Source: Scandinavium sp036271055
GTDB lineage: Bacteria; Pseudomonadota; Gammaproteobacteria; Enterobacterales; Enterobacteriaceae
DNA length: 64,000 bases
Reading direction: 5' to 3'
Assembly (NCBI RefSeq): GCF_036271055.1
Contig: NZ_DATBBJ010000087.1
Coordinates: 106,750-170,749 of the forward strand
In this document: positions 16,285 to 25,459 of the stretch, one piece after another
How the letters are laid out: every line of letters starts with the position of its first letter
How positions within the stretch are numbered: the first letter of the stretch is position 1
The notes under the pieces: model-generated
What the model was told of the DNA's origin: nothing
The model's database searches: none
What the model saw: only the letters and a program-made list of their open reading frames with translations
Translations under genes and position numbers: made by a program

Positions 16285-18960
16285 TTAAGCGGTTTTCTTC
16301 GCTTTTTTGTCAGCTTTCACAGGTGCAGCGGCTTTCTTCTCCGCAACATCACCTTCGCTGAACTCACGACCATAGTAAGTATCCAGCAGAATTTGTTTCA
16401 GTTCTGCGATCAGCGGATAGCGTGGGTTAGCACCGGTACACTGGTCATCAAACGCATCTTCAGACAGTTTGTCAACGTGTGCCAGGAAGTCAGCTTCCTG
16501 AACGCCTGCTTCACGGATAGATTTAGGAATACCCAGTTCAGCTTTGATGCTGTCCAGCCATGCCAACAGTTTTTCGATTTTCGCAGCAGTACGGTCGCTG
16601 GAAGAGGTCAGACCCAGATGGTCAGCAATCTCTGCGTAACGACGACGTGCTTGCGGACGATCGTACTGGCTGAATGCTGTCTGCTTAGTTGGGTTGTCGT
16701 TCGCGTTATAGCGAATAACGTTGCTGATCAGCAGGGCGTTAGCCAGACCGTGTGGAATGTGGAACTGTGAGCCCAGTTTATGTGCCATTGAGTGACATAC
16801 ACCGAGGAAGGCGTTCGCAAACGCGATACCAGCGATGGTGGCAGCACTGTGAACGCGTTCACGAGCAACCGGGTTTTTAGAACCTTCGTGGTAAGACGCT
16901 GGCAGGTTTTCTTTCAGCAGTTTCAGCGCTTGCAGAGCCTGACCGTCAGAGAACTCAGATGCCAGTACTGACACGTAAGCTTCCAGTGCGTGCGTTACCG
17001 CATCCAGACCACCGAATGCACACAGTGATTTCGGCATATCCATCACGAGGTTAGCATCGACAATCGCCATGTCCGGAGTCAGCGCATAGTCAGCCAAAGG
17101 ATATTTCTGACCTGTTGCATCGTCGGTTACAACCGCGAAAGGCGTTACTTCTGAACCCGTACCGGAAGTGGTGGTGACGGCAATCATTTTTGCTTTCACG
17201 CCCATTTTCGGGAACTTGTAGATACGTTTACGGATATCCATAAAGCGCAGCGCCAGTTCTTCGAAGTGGGTTTCCGGATGCTCGTACATGACCCACATGA
17301 TTTTCGCAGCATCCATTGGGGAGCCGCCGCCCAGCGCGATGATGACGTCTGGTTTGAAGGAATTCGCCAGCTCTGCACCTTTACGCACAACGGTCAGAGT
17401 AGGGTCCGCTTCAACTTCAAAGAACACTTCAGTTTCAACGCCTGCCGCTTTCAGCACAGAAGTGATCTGGTCTGCGTAGCCATTGTTGAACAGGAAACGG
17501 TCAGTCACGATCATCGCACGTTTGTGACCATCGGTAATCACTTCATCCAGCGCGATTGGCAGTGAGCCACGACGGAAGTAGATAGATTTCGGAAGTTTAT
17601 GCCACAACATGTTTTCAGCTCGCTTAGCAACGGTTTTCTTGTTGATCAGATGTTTTGGACCAACGTTTTCAGAGATGGAGTTACCACCCCATGAACCACA
17701 ACCCAGAGTCAGGGAAGGTGCGAGTTTGAAGTTGTAGAGGTCACCGATACCACCCTGAGAAGCTGGGGTGTTAATCAGAATACGCGCGGTCTTCATTTTG
17801 TCGCCGAAGAATTTAACGCGTTCTGGCTGGTTGTCCTGGTCGGTGTACAGGCATGAGGTATGACCGATCCCGCCCATCTCAACCAGTTTCTCTGCTTTCA
17901 CGACAGCGTCTTCGAAATCTTTTGCGCGATACATCGCCAGAGTCGGGGACAATTTTTCGTGAGCAAATGGCTCGGACTCGTCAACAACGGTCACTTCGCC
18001 AATCAGGATTTTAGTGTCTGCCGGTACGGTGAAGCCTGCCAGTTCAGCAATTTTAGTCGCTGGCTGACCAACGATAGCGGCGTTCAAACCGCCATTTTTC
18101 AGGATGATGTCCTGAACAGCTTTCAGCTCTTTACCCTGCAGCATGTAGCCGCCATGGGAAGCGAAACGCTCACGCACTGCTGCATATGCAGAATCCACCA
18201 CGATGACGGACTGCTCAGAAGCACAGATTACGCCGTTATCGAAGGTTTTAGACATCAGGATAGAAGCAACAACACGTTTTACATCAGCCGTTTCATCAAC
18301 AACAACAGGGGTGTTACCTGCACCCACGCCGATTGCTGGTTTACCGGAGCTGTACGCGGCTTTAACCATGCCCGGACCGCCAGTGGCGAGGATCATGTTG
18401 ATGTCTGGGTGATGCATCAGCGCGTTGGACAGTTCTACAGATGGCTGGTCAATCCAACCAATCAGGTCTTTCGGCGCACCCGCAGCGATAGCAGCTTGCA
18501 GAACGATGTCAGCGGCTTTGTTAGTCGCATCTTTCGCACGTGGGTGTGGAGAGAAGATGATGGCGTTGCGAGTCTTCAGGCTGATCAGCGATTTGAAGAT
18601 AGCAGTAGAAGTTGGGTTAGTGGTTGGTACGATACCGCAAATGATGCCGATTGGCTCAGCGATGGTGATAGTCCCGAAAGTGTCGTCTTCAGACAGCACA
18701 CCACAGGTTTTTTCATCTTTATAGGCGTTGTAGATATACTCAGAAGCAAAGTGGTTTTTGATCACTTTATCTTCAATGATACCCATGCCAGATTCGGCAA
18801 CGGCCAGTTTCGCGAGGGGGATTCGAGCATCTGCAGCAGCCAGAGCGGCGGCGCGGAAGATTTTATCAACCTGTTCTTGGGTGAAGTTGGCATATTCACG
18901 CTGGGCTTTTTTTACGCGCTCGACGAGTGCGTTGAGTTCAGCGACGTTAGTAACAGCCAT
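16285..18960 (-). CDS. adhE: Bifunctional acetaldehyde-CoA/alcohol dehydrogenase AdhE
   Basis: AdhE reduces acetyl-CoA to acetaldehyde and then to ethanol, regenerating NAD+ in fermentation; the protein forms long spirosomes. The N-terminal half is an aldehyde dehydrogenase with the catalytic Cys in NGVICASEQS (about residue 246). The C-terminal half is an iron-dependent alcohol dehydrogenase with GGGSPMDAAKIMW, GLDAVTHALEAY and CHSMAHKLGS. The start at 18960 (MAVTNVAELN, AGGAG upstream) gives 891 residues, exactly the E. coli length; upstream in-frame residues are rejected. The leader contains a long inverted repeat (separate entry). Confidence 0.98.
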   Translation of the reverse strand: MAVTNVAELNALVERVKKAQREYANFTQEQVDKIFRAAALAAADARIPLAKLAVAESGMGIIEDKVIKNHFASEYIYNAYKDEKTCGVLSEDDTFGTITIAEPIGIICGIVPTTNPTSTAIFKSLISLKTRNAIIFSPHPRAKDATNKAADIVLQAAIAAGAPKDLIGWIDQPSVELSNALMHHPDINMILATGGPGMVKAAYSSGKPAIGVGAGNTPVVVDETADVKRVVASILMSKTFDNGVICASEQSVIVVDSAYAAVRERFASHGGYMLQGKELKAVQDIILKNGGLNAAIVGQPATKIAELAGFTVPADTKILIGEVTVVDESEPFAHEKLSPTLAMYRAKDFEDAVVKAEKLVEMGGIGHTSCLYTDQDNQPERVKFFGDKMKTARILINTPASQGGIGDLYNFKLAPSLTLGCGSWGGNSISENVGPKHLINKKTVAKRAENMLWHKLPKSIYFRRGSLPIALDEVITDGHKRAMIVTDRFLFNNGYADQITSVLKAAGVETEVFFEVEADPTLTVVRKGAELANSFKPDVIIALGGGSPMDAAKIMWVMYEHPETHFEELALRFMDIRKRIYKFPKMGVKAKMIAVTTTSGTGSEVTPFAVVTDDATGQKYPLADYALTPDMAIVDANLVMDMPKSLCAFGGLDAVTHALEAYVSVLASEFSDGQALQALKLLKENLPASYHEGSKNPVARERVHSAATIAGIAFANAFLGVCHSMAHKLGSQFHIPHGLANALLISNVIRYNANDNPTKQTAFSQYDRPQARRRYAEIADHLGLTSSSDRTAAKIEKLLAWLDSIKAELGIPKSIREAGVQEADFLAHVDKLSEDAFDDQCTGANPRYPLIAELKQILLDTYYGREFSEGDVAEKKAAAPVKADKKAKKTA

Positions 18961-18987
18961 AATGCTCTCCTGGATAATGTTAAACTT

Positions 18988-19100
18988 TTTTAGTAAATCA
19001 GCTGCGCGATACGTCAGTATAGACAGACCGCCAGCAGCTTGCGTAAGAGCCATAAAACCAACAGGTTACTTACGACCATCAATCCACTGATTTACTAAAA
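18988..19100 (-). promoter_or_regulatory. Long-range inverted repeat in the adhE leader
   Basis: TTTTAGTAAATCAG (18988-19001) is the exact reverse complement of CTGATTTACTAAAA (19087-19100), giving a 14-bp stem in the adhE leader RNA with an 85-nt loop. The near arm ends 27 nt before the start codon. E. coli adhE translation is reported to need RNase III processing of a folded leader, and this repeat is a good candidate for the equivalent structure (inference). Confidence 0.6.
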
Positions 19101-19437
19101 GAGCCTTCCATTCAGCCCGATGGTGGTATCGGACTACTCCCTGGTGCGATATCAAGATTACTCACTTCTGAGTATAAATTGCGTGATCTAAATCAAGATT
19201 ACACCAAGCTGACTCCTTTCAGCAGGCCGTTTTTAGCGGTTTGTATCAAGTGTTAAGAGATCGTACCTTAGGACCGAAATAACATTAGCATAATTTAAAC
19301 AGATACATAACAACGTGTATTGGTAGCGTTCAGGAGCAGATTTGTGGTGAAGAATGCGGCCAAACAGCGTATCTTCAGCGCGTTTTTCCTTATTACTGAA
19401 CGTCAACTACCACAATTGATGAGGGCGCGGGGTTACC
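19101..19437. promoter_or_regulatory. adhE/ychE divergent upstream region
   Basis: About 340 bp with no gene. It must hold the adhE promoter(s) reading left and the ychE promoter reading right. Short AT-rich tracts are seen, but no operator could be named with confidence by eye. Confidence 0.4.
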
Positions 19438-20085
19438 GTGATTCAATCGCTGTTCGATTTTCCAACTTATATTAAGTTTTTCATCGGCTTGTTTGCGCTG
19501 GTCAACCCGGTAGGGATTATCCCGGTGTTCATCAGCATGACCAGCTATCAGACGGCGCCTGCGCGCAATAAAACCAACCTGACGGCGAACTTGTCGGTTG
19601 CCATCATTTTGTGGACGTCGTTGTTTCTCGGCGATGGCATTCTGCAGTTGTTTGGCATCTCAATTGATTCTTTCCGCATCGCGGGCGGTATTCTGGTGGT
19701 CACCATCGCAATGTCGATGATCAGCGGGAAACTCGGCGAAGATAAGCAGAACAAGCAGGAAAAATCGGAAACATCGGTACGTGAAAGTGTGGGCGTTGTA
19801 CCCCTGGCGTTGCCTTTGATGGCTGGGCCTGGCGCAATCAGTTCCACTATCGTTTGGGGAACTCGCTACCACAACATTGCGCATCTGATTGGCTTCTCAG
19901 TGGCTATCGCACTTTTCGCTGGTTGCTGTTGGGGATTGTTCCGTATTGCGCCCTGGCTGGTTCGCCTATTGGGGCAGACAGGCATCAACGTTATCACCCG
20001 TATCATGGGTCTGTTGCTGATGGCGCTCGGTATCGAATTTATCGTGGCAGGCATCAAATCGATCTTCCCGGGTCTGCTCGGCTAA
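19438..20085 (+). CDS. ychE: MarC/UPF0056 family inner-membrane protein YchE
   Basis: YchE belongs to the MarC family of six-helix inner-membrane proteins, whose function is unknown; the early link of MarC to multidrug resistance was not upheld. The 215-residue protein has the E. coli length and sequence, with helices at about residues 8-30, 44-65, 70-90, 115-135, 145-165 and 185-210, and the family block PLALPLMAGPGAIS. The start is GTG at 19438 with GAGG about 15 bases before it. It is alone between the divergent adhE and a terminator. Confidence 0.92.
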   Translation: MIQSLFDFPTYIKFFIGLFALVNPVGIIPVFISMTSYQTAPARNKTNLTANLSVAIILWTSLFLGDGILQLFGISIDSFRIAGGILVVTIAMSMISGKLGEDKQNKQEKSETSVRESVGVVPLALPLMAGPGAISSTIVWGTRYHNIAHLIGFSVAIALFAGCCWGLFRIAPWLVRLLGQTGINVITRIMGLLLMALGIEFIVAGIKSIFPGLLG

Positions 20086-20094
20086 CGACTTTTC

Positions 20095-20125
20095 AGGGAC
20101 GGGGCCTTCGGCCTCGTTCTTTTTC
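20095..20125 (+). terminator. Terminator of ychE
   Basis: A hairpin ACGGGGCC-TTCG-GCCTCGT with a UUCG tetraloop is followed by TCTTTTT, directly after the ychE stop. Confidence 0.85.
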
Positions 20126-20841
20126 ATCTATTAGCAAAACATATCAGTAAATGTGAAATACCCCACCTTAATAGCCTTTTGCTATTGCAAGCTAACCAGC
20201 TGTTTATTCAAGAATTAACCTAAAAAAATCTCAGTAGTACCTCATGCAATAATGTTATTTTATTAACATGATACTCTTACGCTTGCGGTGGGATAATTGA
20301 AATGTTATTAGTAATTTCAGCGTTCACGCAGAGTAATGTGCTAAATAGTAATCAATTGTTAAATTTTTGTGCAAAAAGACGTCATTGATGTTGCTGGCGC
20401 AGGTCATTACATGGTTTTTTGATTAACCTAATGATATTCAAGTATTAATTGCCGATGCTCCTCCTCTGAGAGAGCCAGTTTCATTCGAAGCAGACTCAAC
20501 AAAAGAGAATTGGTTAACAAATTTGCAAATTGTATTGGCGGGAGGGAAATGCATTTGATACTTTCCGCTCAGACATTTTTCGACACAAAACGCGGAGATG
20601 AGAATAATTTTCAAATAAATCTCCTGACGTGAAAAGAACATCCGGTTATCCCGACAGGGGGGATGACCTTAAGAATCGACGTAAGGTTGCCAAATAAAGA
20701 GTGACCGTAATAAAAAAGTCGGTGATAGCACGCAGTAACCACCTGACAGACGCTTTCACTCCTGCGCTGTACAGGGAACCCTTCGGGGATTAAACAGGCT
20801 GGCCACCAGCCAGTAATTATAATGAGCGGAGTATCAACACA
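20126..20841 (+). promoter_or_regulatory. Long ychE-oppA intergenic region and oppA leader
   Basis: About 715 bp without a convincing gene; the reading frames in it have no family resemblance and no ribosome-binding site. The left part is AT-rich, with several A and T tracts. The E. coli counterpart holds Lrp-responsive oppA promoters and the GcvB sRNA target over the oppA ribosome-binding site. Here the sequence next to the start (ATCAACACAATGACC) keeps a CA-rich stretch that could pair with the GU-rich part of GcvB. A small hairpin GGAACCCTTCGGGGATT lies at about 20777-20793. Confidence 0.5.
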
Positions 20842-22473
20842 ATGACCATCATCACAAAAAAAAGCCTCATTGCAGCAGGCGTTTTAGCTGCACTTATCGC
20901 AGGAAGTGCAATGGCTGCAGACGTTCCTGCAGGCGTTAAATTGGCAGATAAGCAGACTATGATCCGCAACAACGGCGCAGAACCGCAGTCGTTGGATCCC
21001 AATAAAATTGAAGGTGTACCAGAAGCCAACGTCAGCCGTGACCTCTTTGAAGGCCTGCTGATCACCTCAACCAAAGACGGCCACCCGATCGCGGGCGTGG
21101 CAGAAAGCTGGGATAACAAAGATTTCAAAGTGTGGACCTTCCATCTGCGTAAAGACGCAAAATGGTCCAACGGTGACCCGGTCACGGCACAAGATTTCGT
21201 TTATAGCTGGCAGCGTCTGGTGGACCCGAAAACCGCGTCCCCGTATGCGAGCTATCCGCAGTATGGCCATATCCTGAACGTTGATGAAATCATCGACGGC
21301 AAAAAACCGACTTCCGATCTCGGCGTGAAAGCCATCGATGATCACACTCTGGAAGTGACGCTGAGCGAGCCGGTTCCTTACTTCTACAAACTGTTAGTGA
21401 ACCCGGCGATGTCTCCGGTGAATAAAGGCGCCATCGAAAAATTCGGTGAGAAGTGGACACAGCCCGCCAACATCGTGACCAACGGTGCTTACAAACTGAA
21501 AGACTGGGTGGTCAACGAGCGCATCGTGATGGAGCGCAACACAAATTACTGGGATAACAAAGATACCGTTATCGACCAGATCACCTATCTGCCAATCTCT
21601 TCGGAAGTGACTGACGTAAACCGCTATCGCAGCGGTGAAATCGACATGACCTATAACAACTTACCCATCGAGTTGTTCCAGAAACTGAAGAAAGAGATCC
21701 CGACCGAAGTTCACGTTGATCCGTACCTGTGTACTTACTACTACGAAATCAACAACCAGAAAGCGCCATTCACCGACGCGCGTGTTCGTACCGCGCTGAA
21801 ACTGGGCCTGGATCGCGACATCATCACCAATAAAGTGAAAGCGCAGGGCGACCTGCCTGCATTCGGTTACACCCCACCGTATACCGACGGCGCAAAACTG
21901 ACCAAGCCAGAGTGGTTCACCTGGACTCAGGAACAACGTAACGCAGAAGCCAAAAAACTGTTGGCCGAAGCGGGTTACACGGCTGACAAGCCGCTGACTT
22001 TCAACCTGCTGTATAACACTTCCGATCTGCATAAAAAACTGGCTATCGCAGCGGCGTCTATCTGGCGTAAAAACCTCGGTGTGGACGTGAAACTCGTAAA
22101 CCAGGAGTGGAAAACCTTCCTCGATACCCGTCATCAGGGCACCTACGACGTTGCGCGTGCGGGCTGGTGTGCGGACTATAACGAACCGACTTCTTTCCTG
22201 AACACCATGCTGTCTGATAGCTCAATGAACACCGCGCACTATAAGAGCCCGGCGTTTGATGCCATCATGAAGCAGACGCTGCAGGCGACTGACGAAGCAC
22301 AGCGTACCGCGCTGTACGACAAAGCCGAACAGCAACTGGGTAAAGACTCTGCTATCGTTCCGGTCTATTACTATGTGAACGCCCGTCTGGTGAAACCATG
22401 GGTTGGCGGTTACACCGGTAAAGATCCGATGGACAATATCTATACCAAAGATCTGTACATCATTAAGCATTAA
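20842..22473 (+). CDS. oppA: Periplasmic oligopeptide-binding protein OppA
   Basis: OppA binds di- to pentapeptides in the periplasm, largely without sequence preference, and hands them to OppBCDF. The 543-residue precursor has a Sec signal peptide cut after about residue 25 (GSAMA, then ADVPAG). It aligns with E. coli OppA along its whole length, with conserved stretches such as NNGAEPQSLDP, RDLFEGLL, TVRNY-type lobes and the ligand region RAGWCADYNEPTSFLN. GAGCGGAG-like bases precede the ATG. An intercistronic stem-loop after the stop probably keeps OppA in excess over the membrane parts. Confidence 0.98.
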   Translation: MTIITKKSLIAAGVLAALIAGSAMAADVPAGVKLADKQTMIRNNGAEPQSLDPNKIEGVPEANVSRDLFEGLLITSTKDGHPIAGVAESWDNKDFKVWTFHLRKDAKWSNGDPVTAQDFVYSWQRLVDPKTASPYASYPQYGHILNVDEIIDGKKPTSDLGVKAIDDHTLEVTLSEPVPYFYKLLVNPAMSPVNKGAIEKFGEKWTQPANIVTNGAYKLKDWVVNERIVMERNTNYWDNKDTVIDQITYLPISSEVTDVNRYRSGEIDMTYNNLPIELFQKLKKEIPTEVHVDPYLCTYYYEINNQKAPFTDARVRTALKLGLDRDIITNKVKAQGDLPAFGYTPPYTDGAKLTKPEWFTWTQEQRNAEAKKLLAEAGYTADKPLTFNLLYNTSDLHKKLAIAAASIWRKNLGVDVKLVNQEWKTFLDTRHQGTYDVARAGWCADYNEPTSFLNTMLSDSSMNTAHYKSPAFDAIMKQTLQATDEAQRTALYDKAEQQLGKDSAIVPVYYYVNARLVKPWVGGYTGKDPMDNIYTKDLYIIKH

Positions 22474-22482
22474 TGGCAATCC

Positions 22483-22507
22483 GTGGGGCTGCGTGATGCG
22501 GCCCCAC
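22483..22507 (+). other. Intercistronic stem-loop between oppA and oppB
   Basis: GTGGGGCTGC and GCGGCCCCAC form a 10-bp stem (one G-U pair) with loop GTGAT, starting 9 bp after the oppA stop. It lacks a T run, so it is more likely a 3' exonuclease barrier or weak attenuator than a full terminator. This fits the need for more OppA than OppB. Confidence 0.7.
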
Positions 22508-22593
22508 TGTGTCTTATTTCACGCACTATCACATGACTGCGAAAGCCTCGCTTAATCGCGACATGTAAAGGCACACGCCAGAAGGTACAGGCA

Positions 22594-23514
22594 ATGTTGA
22601 AATTTATTTTACGCCGCTGTCTGGAAGCGATTCCGACACTGTTTATCCTTATTACGATTTCCTTCTTTATGATGCGTCTTGCGCCGGGCAGTCCATTTAC
22701 CGGTGAACGTACGTTGCCGCCAGAAGTGATGGCGAACATCGAAGCGAAATACCATCTGAACGATCCTATCGGGGTCCAGTACTTCAATTATCTGAAGCAG
22801 TTGGCACATGGCGATTTTGGACCGTCATTCAAATATAAAGACTATTCCGTGAACGACCTGGTGGCGGCTAGCTTCCCGGTGTCGGCCAAATTAGGATTTG
22901 CTGCCTTTTTCCTTGCAGTGATCCTGGGCGTTAGCGCAGGGGTGATTGCCGCGCTGAATCAAAATACGAAATGGGATTATGCCGTCATGGGGGTGGCGAT
23001 GACCGGGGTGGTTATCCCGAGCTTCGTGGTCGCGCCTTTGCTGGTGATGATCTTCGCCATCACGCTGCACTGGTTGCCGGGTGGTGGCTGGAACGGCGGG
23101 GCGCTTAAATTCATGATTCTGCCGATGGTCGCGCTCTCTCTGGCCTATATCGCCAGTATCGCGCGTATTACCCGTGGCTCAATGATTGAAGTGCTGCATT
23201 CCAACTTCATCCGTACTGCGCGGGCGAAAGGGCTGCCGATGCGTCGCATCATTCTGCGTCATGCGCTGAAGCCTGCGTTGTTGCCGGTGCTCTCCTATAT
23301 GGGGCCTGCATTCGTCGGTATCATCACCGGTTCTATGGTCATCGAAACCATTTATGGTCTGCCGGGTATCGGGCAGCTGTTTGTGAACGGCGCGCTGAAC
23401 CGCGACTATTCGCTGGTATTGAGTCTGACCATTCTGGTTGGCGCACTGACCATTCTGTTTAACGCGATCGTCGACGTGCTGTACGCTGTTATCGATCCGA
23501 AAATCCGTTACTGA
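22594..23514 (+). CDS. oppB: Oligopeptide ABC transporter permease OppB
   Basis: OppB is one of two inner-membrane permeases of the oligopeptide importer. The 306-residue protein has the E. coli length, with six hydrophobic helices. The cytoplasmic EAA-type loop is RTARAKGLPMRRIILRHALKPALLP, which contacts the ATPases. The N-terminal FILRRCLEAIPTLF stretch is typical of the family. It lies 120 bp after oppA, across the stem-loop, and 14 bp before oppC. Confidence 0.97.
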   Translation: MLKFILRRCLEAIPTLFILITISFFMMRLAPGSPFTGERTLPPEVMANIEAKYHLNDPIGVQYFNYLKQLAHGDFGPSFKYKDYSVNDLVAASFPVSAKLGFAAFFLAVILGVSAGVIAALNQNTKWDYAVMGVAMTGVVIPSFVVAPLLVMIFAITLHWLPGGGWNGGALKFMILPMVALSLAYIASIARITRGSMIEVLHSNFIRTARAKGLPMRRIILRHALKPALLPVLSYMGPAFVGIITGSMVIETIYGLPGIGQLFVNGALNRDYSLVLSLTILVGALTILFNAIVDVLYAVIDPKIRY

Positions 23515-23528
23515 CACTGGAGTTCGCC

Positions 23529-24437
23529 ATGATGTTGAGTAAGAAAAACAGCGAGGCGCTGGAACACTTCAGTGAAAAACTGGAAGTCGAAGGCCGTAGC
23601 CTTTGGCAGGATGCCCGCCGTCGTTTTATGCATAACCGCGCTGCGGTCGCAAGCCTGGTCGTCCTGGTTATTATCGCGTTGTTCGTCACGCTGGCTCCGG
23701 TGTTATCGCAGTTCAGCTATTTCGATACCGACTGGGGCATGATGTCCAGTGCACCGGATACGGCTTCCGGTCACTATTTCGGGACCGATTCTTCTGGCCG
23801 TGACCTGTTGGTGCGCGTCGCCATTGGTGGGCGTATTTCGCTGATGGTGGGGATTGCTGCGGCGCTGGTGGCGGTGATCCTGGGGACGCTGTACGGTTCT
23901 CTGTCAGGTTATCTCGGCGGTAAAGTTGACTCCGTGATGATGCGTCTGCTGGAAATCCTGAACTCCTTCCCGTTTATGTTCTTCGTTATCCTGCTGGTGA
24001 CCTTCTTTGGACAAAACATCCTGCTGATTTTTGTGGCGATAGGGATGGTTTCCTGGCTGGATATGGCGCGTATCGTGCGTGGTCAGACCCTGAGTCTGAA
24101 GCGTAAAGAGTTTATCGAAGCGGCGCAGGTTGGCGGTGTGTCTACGGCTAACATTGTTGTGCGTCACATCGTACCAAACGTGCTGGGCGTGGTAGTGGTT
24201 TATGCCTCGCTGCTGGTGCCAAGTATGATCCTGTTCGAATCGTTCCTGAGCTTCCTCGGTCTGGGTACACAAGAGCCGCTCAGCAGTTGGGGCGCATTAC
24301 TGAGTGATGGCGCTAACTCCATGGAAGTTTCTCCGTGGCTTCTGCTGTTCCCGGCAGGTTTCCTGGTGGTAACCCTGTTTTGTTTCAACTTTATCGGCGA
24401 TGGCCTGCGTGATGCCCTCGACCCGAAAGACCGCTAA
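23529..24437 (+). CDS. oppC: Oligopeptide ABC transporter permease OppC
   Basis: OppC pairs with OppB to form the channel. The 302-residue protein begins with a cytoplasmic N-terminal segment followed by a first helix (VASLVVLVIIALFVTLAPVLS), a periplasmic stretch with HYFGTDSSGRDLLVR typical of OppC/DppC, and five more helices. The EAA loop reads EAAQVGGVSTANIVVRHIVPN. The gene is 12 bp from oppD in one operon. Confidence 0.97.
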   Translation: MMLSKKNSEALEHFSEKLEVEGRSLWQDARRRFMHNRAAVASLVVLVIIALFVTLAPVLSQFSYFDTDWGMMSSAPDTASGHYFGTDSSGRDLLVRVAIGGRISLMVGIAAALVAVILGTLYGSLSGYLGGKVDSVMMRLLEILNSFPFMFFVILLVTFFGQNILLIFVAIGMVSWLDMARIVRGQTLSLKRKEFIEAAQVGGVSTANIVVRHIVPNVLGVVVVYASLLVPSMILFESFLSFLGLGTQEPLSSWGALLSDGANSMEVSPWLLLFPAGFLVVTLFCFNFIGDGLRDALDPKDR

Positions 24438-24448
24438 GGAGTGATGCC

Positions 24449-25459
24449 ATGAGCACGATTGAAATGGTTAACGCCCCGCAGCAGCAACAATCTGGCCTGC
24501 TGCTGGACGTCAAAGATTTACGCGTAACGTTTGGCACAGCCGACGGCGATGTGACGGCGGTTAACGATCTGAACTTCAGCCTGAAAGCCGGTGAAACGCT
24601 GGGCATCGTGGGTGAATCCGGTTCAGGGAAATCCCAAACCGCATTTGCGCTGATGGGCCTGTTGGCGCAAAACGGGCGTATCGATGGGTCGGCTAGCTTC
24701 AACGGTCGTGAAATTCTGAATCTGCCGGAAAAGGCGCTGAATAAGCTGCGCGCCGAACAAATTTCGATGATTTTCCAGGATCCGATGACCTCGCTCAACC
24801 CGTACATGCGTGTCGGCGAACAGCTGATGGAAGTGCTGATGCTGCATAAAGGCATGGGCAAAGCCGAAGCGTTTGAAGAGTCGGTGAAAATGCTGGATGC
24901 GGTGAAAATGCCAGAAGCGCGTAAGCGTATGCGCATGTTCCCGCATGAATTTTCTGGCGGTATGCGTCAGCGCGTGATGATTGCAATGGCGCTGTTGTGC
25001 CGACCAAAACTGCTGATTGCCGATGAGCCAACGACCGCGCTGGACGTGACCGTGCAGGCGCAGATTATGACCCTGCTGAATGAGCTCAAACGCGAATTCA
25101 ACACCGCGATCATCATGATCACCCATGACCTCGGCGTGGTGGCAGGCATTTGTGACAAAGTGCTGGTGATGTATGCCGGACGTACCATGGAATACGGCAA
25201 TGCGCGTGATGTGTTCTATCATCCCGCTCACCCATATTCAATTGGACTGCTGAACGCAGTACCGCGTCTGGATGCCGAAGGTGAAGCGCTGTTGACCATT
25301 CCAGGCAACCCGCCAAACCTGATGCGTCTGCCGAAAGGGTGTCCATTCCAGCCACGCTGCCCGAATGCGATGGAAATCTGTAATACAGCTCCGCCTCTGG
25401 AGGAGTTCGCGCCTGGCCGTTTACGCGCCTGCTTTAAACCGGTGGGGGATTTGGTATGA
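24449..25459 (+). CDS. oppD: Oligopeptide ABC transporter ATPase OppD
   Basis: OppD is one of the two ATPases that drive peptide import. It shows Walker A GESGSGKSQ, signature FSGGMRQR, Walker B LLIADEPT and the switch His in ITHDLG. The C-terminal oligopeptide/dipeptide extension contains CPFQPRCPNAMEIC, whose cysteines bind a [4Fe-4S] cluster in relatives. The 336-residue protein overlaps oppF by four bases (ATGA), so the two ATPases are translationally coupled. Confidence 0.97.
   Translation: MSTIEMVNAPQQQQSGLLLDVKDLRVTFGTADGDVTAVNDLNFSLKAGETLGIVGESGSGKSQTAFALMGLLAQNGRIDGSASFNGREILNLPEKALNKLRAEQISMIFQDPMTSLNPYMRVGEQLMEVLMLHKGMGKAEAFEESVKMLDAVKMPEARKRMRMFPHEFSGGMRQRVMIAMALLCRPKLLIADEPTTALDVTVQAQIMTLLNELKREFNTAIIMITHDLGVVAGICDKVLVMYAGRTMEYGNARDVFYHPAHPYSIGLLNAVPRLDAEGEALLTIPGNPPNLMRLPKGCPFQPRCPNAMEICNTAPPLEEFAPGRLRACFKPVGDLV

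Noticed and set aside
17860..18993. 377-codon plus-strand frame opposite adhE
   Set aside because: Antisense to the conserved adhE coding sequence; composition reflects the complementary strand.
20438..20641. 67-codon minus-strand frame upstream of oppA
   Set aside because: No ribosome-binding site, no recognisable homologue and AT-rich promoter-like context.
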